Below, piece by piece: positions 60,011 to 64,000 of a stretch of 64,000 nt of DNA. Every line of letters starts with the position of its first letter. Position 1 is the stretch's first letter. A program made the translations under genes and the position numbers. The stretch covers positions 32,022,140 through 32,086,139 of the forward strand of contig OY757947.1 in NCBI GenBank assembly GCA_963585895.1, in the 5' to 3' direction. Under the pieces are notes generated by a model. The model searched no databases. It saw only the letters and a list, made by a program, of their open reading frames with translations, and was not told where the DNA came from. The DNA is from Sepioteuthis lessoniana (Eukaryota > Mollusca > Cephalopoda > Myopsida > Loliginidae).

Positions 60011-61645
60011 TTTACTATAAACTACATCGGCAATGATTTTACAATAAAATACATTGGGCAGTGATTTTACCAATGATATGTATTGGAAATTAATTTTTAC
60101 CGTTAAAATGCTAAACAATTTGTTTTCAATAAAAATTCATTAGACAATGAATTTTTAAGATTCAAATGCATCTGAAATTGTTTTTAAAATACGATTTCAT
60201 TGAATACGATTTTTACGATAAAATGCATTGGACAATGAATTTTACTGTTAAAATGCATTGGACGATGAATTTTACTGTTAAAATGCATTGGACAATGAGT
60301 TTTACGGTTAAAATGAATTGGACAATGAATTTTACTGTGAAAATGCATTGGACAATGAATTCTACTGTTAAAATGCATGGGAAAATTAATTTTACTGTTA
60401 AAATGCATTGGACAAAGAATTTTACTGTTAAAATGCATTGGACTATGAATTTTACCGTTAAAATGCATTGGACAATGCATTTTATTTTAAAATGCATTGG
60501 ACAAGGAATTTTAATGTTAAAATGCATTGGACAATGAATTTAACTTTTAAAATGCATTGGACAATGAATTTTACTGTAAAAATACATGGGACAATGAATT
60601 TTACTGTTAAAATTAACTGGACAATGAATTTTACTGTTAAAATGCATGGGAAAATTAATTTTACTGTTAAAATGCATTGGACGATAAATTTTACTGTTAA
60701 AATGCATTGGACAATGAATTTTACTGTTAAAATGCATTGGACGATAAATTTTACTGTTAGAATGCATTGGACAATGAATTTTACTATTAAAATGTATTGG
60801 ACGATGAATTTTACTGTTAAAATGCATTGGACGATGGATTTTACTGTTAAAATGCATTGGACAATGCATTTTACTGTTAAAATACATTGGACGATGAATT
60901 ATCCTGTAAAAATGCATTGGACAATGAATTTTACTGTTAAAATGCATTGGACGATGCATTTTACTGTTAAAATACATGGGACAATGAATTTTACAGTTAA
61001 AATTAATTGGACAATGAATTTTACTGTTAAAATGCATGGGAAAATTAATTTTAATGTTAAAATGCATTGGACGATGAATTTTACTGTTAAAATGCATTGG
61101 ACAATGAATTTTACTGTTAAAATGCATTGGACAATAAATTTTACTGTAAAAATACGTGGGACAATGAATTTTACTGTTAAAATGCATTGGACGATGAGTT
61201 TTACTGTTAAAAGGCATTGGACGATGAATTTTACTGTTAAAAGGCATTGGACGATGAATTTTACTGTTAAAATGCATTGGACAATAAATTTTACTGTTAA
61301 AAGGCATTGGACGATGAATTTTACTGTTAAAATGCATTGGACAATGAATTTTACTATTAAAATGTATTGGACGATGAATTTTACTGTTAAAATGCATTGG
61401 ACGATGGATTTTACTGTTAAAATGCATTGGACGATGCATTTTACTGTTAAAATGCATTGGACAATGAATTTTACTGTTAAAATGCATTAAACGATGAATT
61501 TCACGGTTAAAATCCATTGGACAATGAATTTTACCGTTAAAATGCATTGGACGATGGTTTTCACTATTATTGGAAATTTTCACTATGCATTGGAAATTAT
61601 TTTTACTACAATAATGCATCGGCAATAAATTTGCCTTAAAAAGAC
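60011..61645 (+). repeat. SAT array 3, 30-bp unit, about 45 copies
   Basis: The core 60215-61565 repeats AATGCATTGGACAATGAATT and TTACTGTTAA every 30 bp. Because 30 is a multiple of 3 and the unit lacks in-frame stops, open frames arise on both strands: 60468-61490 plus (340 codons, KMHWTMNFTV repeats) and 61670-60540 minus (376 codons). These are repeat artefacts. A variant unit AATGCATGGGAAAATTAATT recurs at 60372, 60641 and 61031, showing larger duplicated blocks. Confidence 0.95.
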
Positions 61646-62065
61646 AATTTTTTCTAGGGTGCCAAGACAAGTATTGTCATCGATCAGTCTACTAATGCTT
61701 ACAATTTTTTCTATTTTTCCTGGAAACCTGTGTCTCCCTTTCATTGCATAGGATTATTCATTTTACAGTAGAATATTGACAATTCGGCATTTCGGTAAGA
61801 GTTTATTCGGTGTTCACCGACCGTAAAAATTATCCGACATTGTTACAAGATAGGATAAGAACTGAGACATCCACCAGGGGGCACTAGTTTAGGTCAGTCA
61901 ATGGATTGGGGAGTGGTAATAATGCTGTGTCAGGCTGAGTGCGGATAAAAGTCGGTCAAGTCCAGAAAGGGGAGGATTAGATGGATGAAGACTTTGGGAT
62001 ATATTGATAGACGAAAATCTGTCTCTCTGTCTGTTGTCTCTCCTTCCCTCCACACACACACACAC
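61646..62065. other. unassigned interval
   Basis: No family recognised. A (CA)n begins near 62050. Confidence 0.45.
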
Positions 62066-62072
62066 ACAAAGA

Positions 62073-62161
<89 letters not shown>

Positions 62162-62162
62162 T
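62066..62162. repeat. long (TA)n tract
   Basis: Nearly 90 bp of TA with two small interruptions, one of the longest TA runs here. Confidence 0.95.
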
Positions 62163-62186
62163 CTATCTTTTGCAGTCTGGCTCAAT

Positions 62187-62344
62187 CTATCTATCTATCT
62201 TTTAGATAGATAGATAGATAGATAGATAGATCTCTCCATCTATTTATCTGTCTATCTGAGTCTTATTCTACAAATAAATAGATTTTATTATAAATTTTAG
62301 TATCTATCTATCTATCTATCTATCTATCTGATAGATAGATAGAT
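62187..62344. repeat. (ATCT)n/(AGAT)n self-complementary tetranucleotide blocks
   Basis: CTAT runs switch to AGAT runs twice, at about 62187-62230 and 62300-62344, giving perfect hairpins. Confidence 0.9.
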
Positions 62345-62615
62345 AATGATATTTATCATATTGTTATTTAACCTCGCTTTCAAATGCATATATTTCTTAA
62401 TCCCATGTCTCTTAAAGGTCCATTTAAAGTCTTGCTACTGTCAATGTCCTTAGAGATGTGCACTATAATCAGTTCCTCGGATTTTGTTCGGTTGGACATG
62501 TCAACCATCGTGTCCATTTGTTAAAATCCTCTGATAAGATTTTCAGATTTGTGGGGAGCTGTCAACTAGAAAAATCTCGATTCTTCAATCGTGAATCCAA
62601 ATCCGGAGATTACAC
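62345..62615. other. unassigned interval
   Basis: No assignable feature. Confidence 0.4.
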
Positions 62616-62616
62616 C

Positions 62617-62619
<3 letters not shown>

Positions 62620-62671
<52 letters not shown>
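62620..62671. repeat. (CT)n tract
   Basis: Uninterrupted CT run of about 50 bp. With the GA run at 62752-62790 it forms a long inverted pair. Confidence 0.95.
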
Positions 62672-62675
<4 letters not shown>

Positions 62676-62751
62676 TATTACAAGAATTATAATCCTTTCT
62701 TCTTTGAATGTATCATTAATTCTGTTGATAACGACCTTTAGGTGAAAAATG

Positions 62752-62845
62752 AGAGAGAGAGAGAGAGAGAAAGAAAGAGAGAGAGAGAGAGAGAAAGATG
62801 GAGCGGCAGACCCAGAGACAGAGAGAGACAGAGGCAGATAGAGAC

Positions 62846-62876
<31 letters not shown>

Positions 62877-62886
62877 CAGAGAGAGG
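62752..62886. repeat. (GA)n and (GACA)n tract
   Basis: GA-rich, then CAGAGAGAGACAGA and GACAGACAGACAGACA. Confidence 0.95.
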
Positions 62887-62959
62887 ATACACAATAACAC
62901 ACCAGTATAGATTATAAACATTTACAAACTAGTAATGTACATGTAAAGTTCACATTGCT

Positions 62960-63030
62960 TTTGCAATATACACACCCCTGATGATAGCCCAAGATCGAGC
63001 AGGAAAGTACTGGGGTACCAATCAGTTATG
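62960..63030 (+). ncRNA. hammerhead-like motif
   Basis: TTTTGCAATATACACACCCC precedes CTGATGA, TAGCCC-AAGATC-GAGCA, GGAAA, then GTACTGGGGTACC. CUGAUGA and GAAA boxes are intact, but stem II is damaged (GCCC against GAGC). It matches the modules at 24664-24712 and 29630-29690. Confidence 0.4.
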
Positions 63031-63131
63031 GGAGTTTCATTAACCAAATCCTGCTGGATTCTATAAAATCAATTCGGCCACAAAAAATGACATATACGAA
63101 AATATGCACACAAAACATGTCTATAATATTC

Positions 63132-63167
<36 letters not shown>

Positions 63168-63449
63168 TCCAATATATTTACTGAATAGTGATAATAAAGA
63201 AACTGCCTTACCACAGAAAATATACAAATAACCCTTATGTTGTCAGACAGCCTCTCCCCTAACAATATCCCGTATCCACATTAATTATTTCTATATTAAA
63301 GTTTTTGAATGCAACAGAAACATTAGTGACTATCAGTTTCACGTTTTCACTATCATCAATTTATAAGAAAAAATATATCTTCGGTTAGGATTGTTATGCT
63401 GACATTCCTTTTCAACGAACACCCACACACACATATATAAATTAAAATG
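63031..63449. other. unassigned interval with (TA)n
   Basis: (TA)n at 63133-63165; otherwise nothing recognised. Confidence 0.45.
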
Positions 63450-63620
63450 AATAGATCCACAAGGGGATTTATTTTCAAGTTATTTATTTCCCTTCTGCAC
63501 GTGTTTCTATCATTTTACGCTATCTTCAGAAAGTGATAAAGATTATCATTTTCTGAAGACAGCGTAAAACACGTGTTGAAGCGAAACAAATAATTTAAAA
63601 ATGAATCCCCTTACCATCGA
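63450..63620. repeat. palindrome with about 80-bp arms
   Basis: Left arm (AAGGGGATTTATTTTCAAG ... CACGTGTTTC ... ACGCTATCTTCAGAAAGTGA) pairs with the right arm (TCATTTTCTGAAGACAGCGT ... AACACGTGTTG ... AAAATGAATCCCCTTA). The centre is near 63538. It is imperfect, with small indels. Confidence 0.82.
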
Positions 63621-63728
63621 TAGAAATGGACCCGAGTTCAAATCCTGGGCGAGACCTTTAGCGTTTAATATAGCACTAATACTCTTGAGTGAGATATGAA
63701 TCCAATTATTCTCCCTCCAGCAATTGTA
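63606..63728 (+). mobile_element. SINE-1 middle fragment
   Basis: GAAATGGACCCGAGTTCAAA (B-box region) through GAATCCAATTATTCTCCCTC to CCAGCAATTGTAAA. The A box and the 3' end are missing. Confidence 0.75.
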
Positions 63729-63821
63729 AAAAGTTGTATACAGTAGCAATATGCATCAATAATAATACAAATACCAGCGGTACGAACGAGTTTATTTCTT
63801 TCTACTTTCAGTCCTTATATA

Positions 63822-64000
63822 TGTTGAATGCTGCCCCCTGACAGCTGGATGTACCTGATGTGTAAACTATGTGATTGCTTGACGTACCTGTGTATATAAG
63901 CGGAAGTAGTCATATGGTCAAGCGTAAATGTGTGGGTGTTGTGAGATTATATATACAGGTGCCCACATGAGATACGGTCAGTATTGTAGTTGTCAGTCAC
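63822..64000 (+). mobile_element. probable 5' part of a second LTR type, cut by window edge
   Basis: Starts TGTTGAATGCTGCCCCCTGA. A TATA-type box TATATAAG lies at 63893-63900, about 70 bp in. The sequence then runs off the window. A TGT start plus an early TATA box suggests an LTR promoter. The end of the LTR and any gag-pol lie outside, so this is tentative. Confidence 0.4.

Noticed and set aside
60468-61490. 340-codon open frame, the second longest in the window
   Set aside because: It is a 30-bp tandem repeat read in frame (KMHWTMNFTV units). The opposite strand is equally open. There is no start context, splice signal or non-repeat sequence.
60540-61670. 376-codon open frame on the minus strand
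   Set aside because: Complement of the same 30-bp array; an artefact of period 30 without stops.
62004-62213. Tyr/Ile-rich frames in the TA tracts (also at 46271, 53658 and 54100)
   Set aside because: Translation of (TA)n gives YIYIYI; no gene evidence.

Overview
This window looks like intergenic DNA from a large, repeat-rich animal genome. The likeliest source is a coleoid cephalopod, probably an octopus. That is an inference from several dispersed tRNA-headed SINEs, an abundant RTE-like LINE, and long (TA)n, (GA)n and (TG)n tracts. I found no intact host protein-coding gene and no rRNA. The only plausible host-type coding trace is a short zinc-finger exon near 30.2 kb. Nearly everything else is a layered record of transposition.

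Family names used here are local labels. LINE-A is an RTE-like non-LTR retrotransposon: YADD reverse transcriptase, a conserved C-terminal domain and a (GAT)n-type 3' tail. LINE-B is a non-LTR element with a CCHC knuckle and a PD...D restriction-like endonuclease, most like the R4/Dong group. SINE-1, SINE-2 and SINE-3 have tRNA-like heads with A and B boxes, and several copies carry exact target-site duplications (TSDs). REP-H is an abundant modular repeat made of a head of about 230 bp, repeated modules of about 55 bp, and a stem-loop tail ending in AAACC repeats. LTR-1 is a solo LTR of about 540 bp. SAT is a minisatellite of 28 to 30 bp.

Layout. 1-5.7 kb: minus-strand LINE-B fragments, two plus-strand LINE-A pieces and a SINE-1 nested in a SINE-2. 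6-9 kb: REP-H, SINE-3 and simple repeats. 9.4-16.05 kb: a head-to-tail chain of plus-strand LINE-B 3' ends, several joined through (AAT)n, including one long decayed copy with a SINE and a LINE-A inserted. 16-20.7 kb: REP-H in tail array and inverted-pair form around a 430-bp palindrome. 21-21.9 kb: a purine-strand block. 22-30 kb: LINE-A copies and several palindromes with hammerhead-like motifs that resemble Penelope-like element (PLE) debris. 31-32 kb: a mariner with its centre deleted. 32-37.8 kb: REP-H, SINEs and LINE-A. 37.8-38.6 kb: a GIY-YIG endonuclease remnant. 38.7-44.3 kb: three plus-strand solo LTRs, one of them chimeric. 47.5-49.6 kb: one LINE-A inserted antisense into another. 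51.2-51.4 kb: a 200-N assembly gap. 51.4-61.6 kb: SAT arrays in two opposite orientations, interrupted by LINE-A, REP-H, LTR-1 and SINE-1. 62-64 kb: microsatellites, another palindrome and the probable start of a different LTR at the right edge.

The most informative signals are: the LINE-B chain at (AAT)n, which suggests Dong-like targeting; an LTR whose middle was replaced by mariner/SINE sequence between short matching patches; LTRs that keep a perfect CRE palindrome; palindromes with CUGANGA...GAAA motifs; and a stem-loop/(AAACC)n tail shared by SINE-3 and REP-H. Boundaries were read by eye and are usually good to about 10-30 bp, except where TSDs fix them. Family assignments were not checked by any database search.
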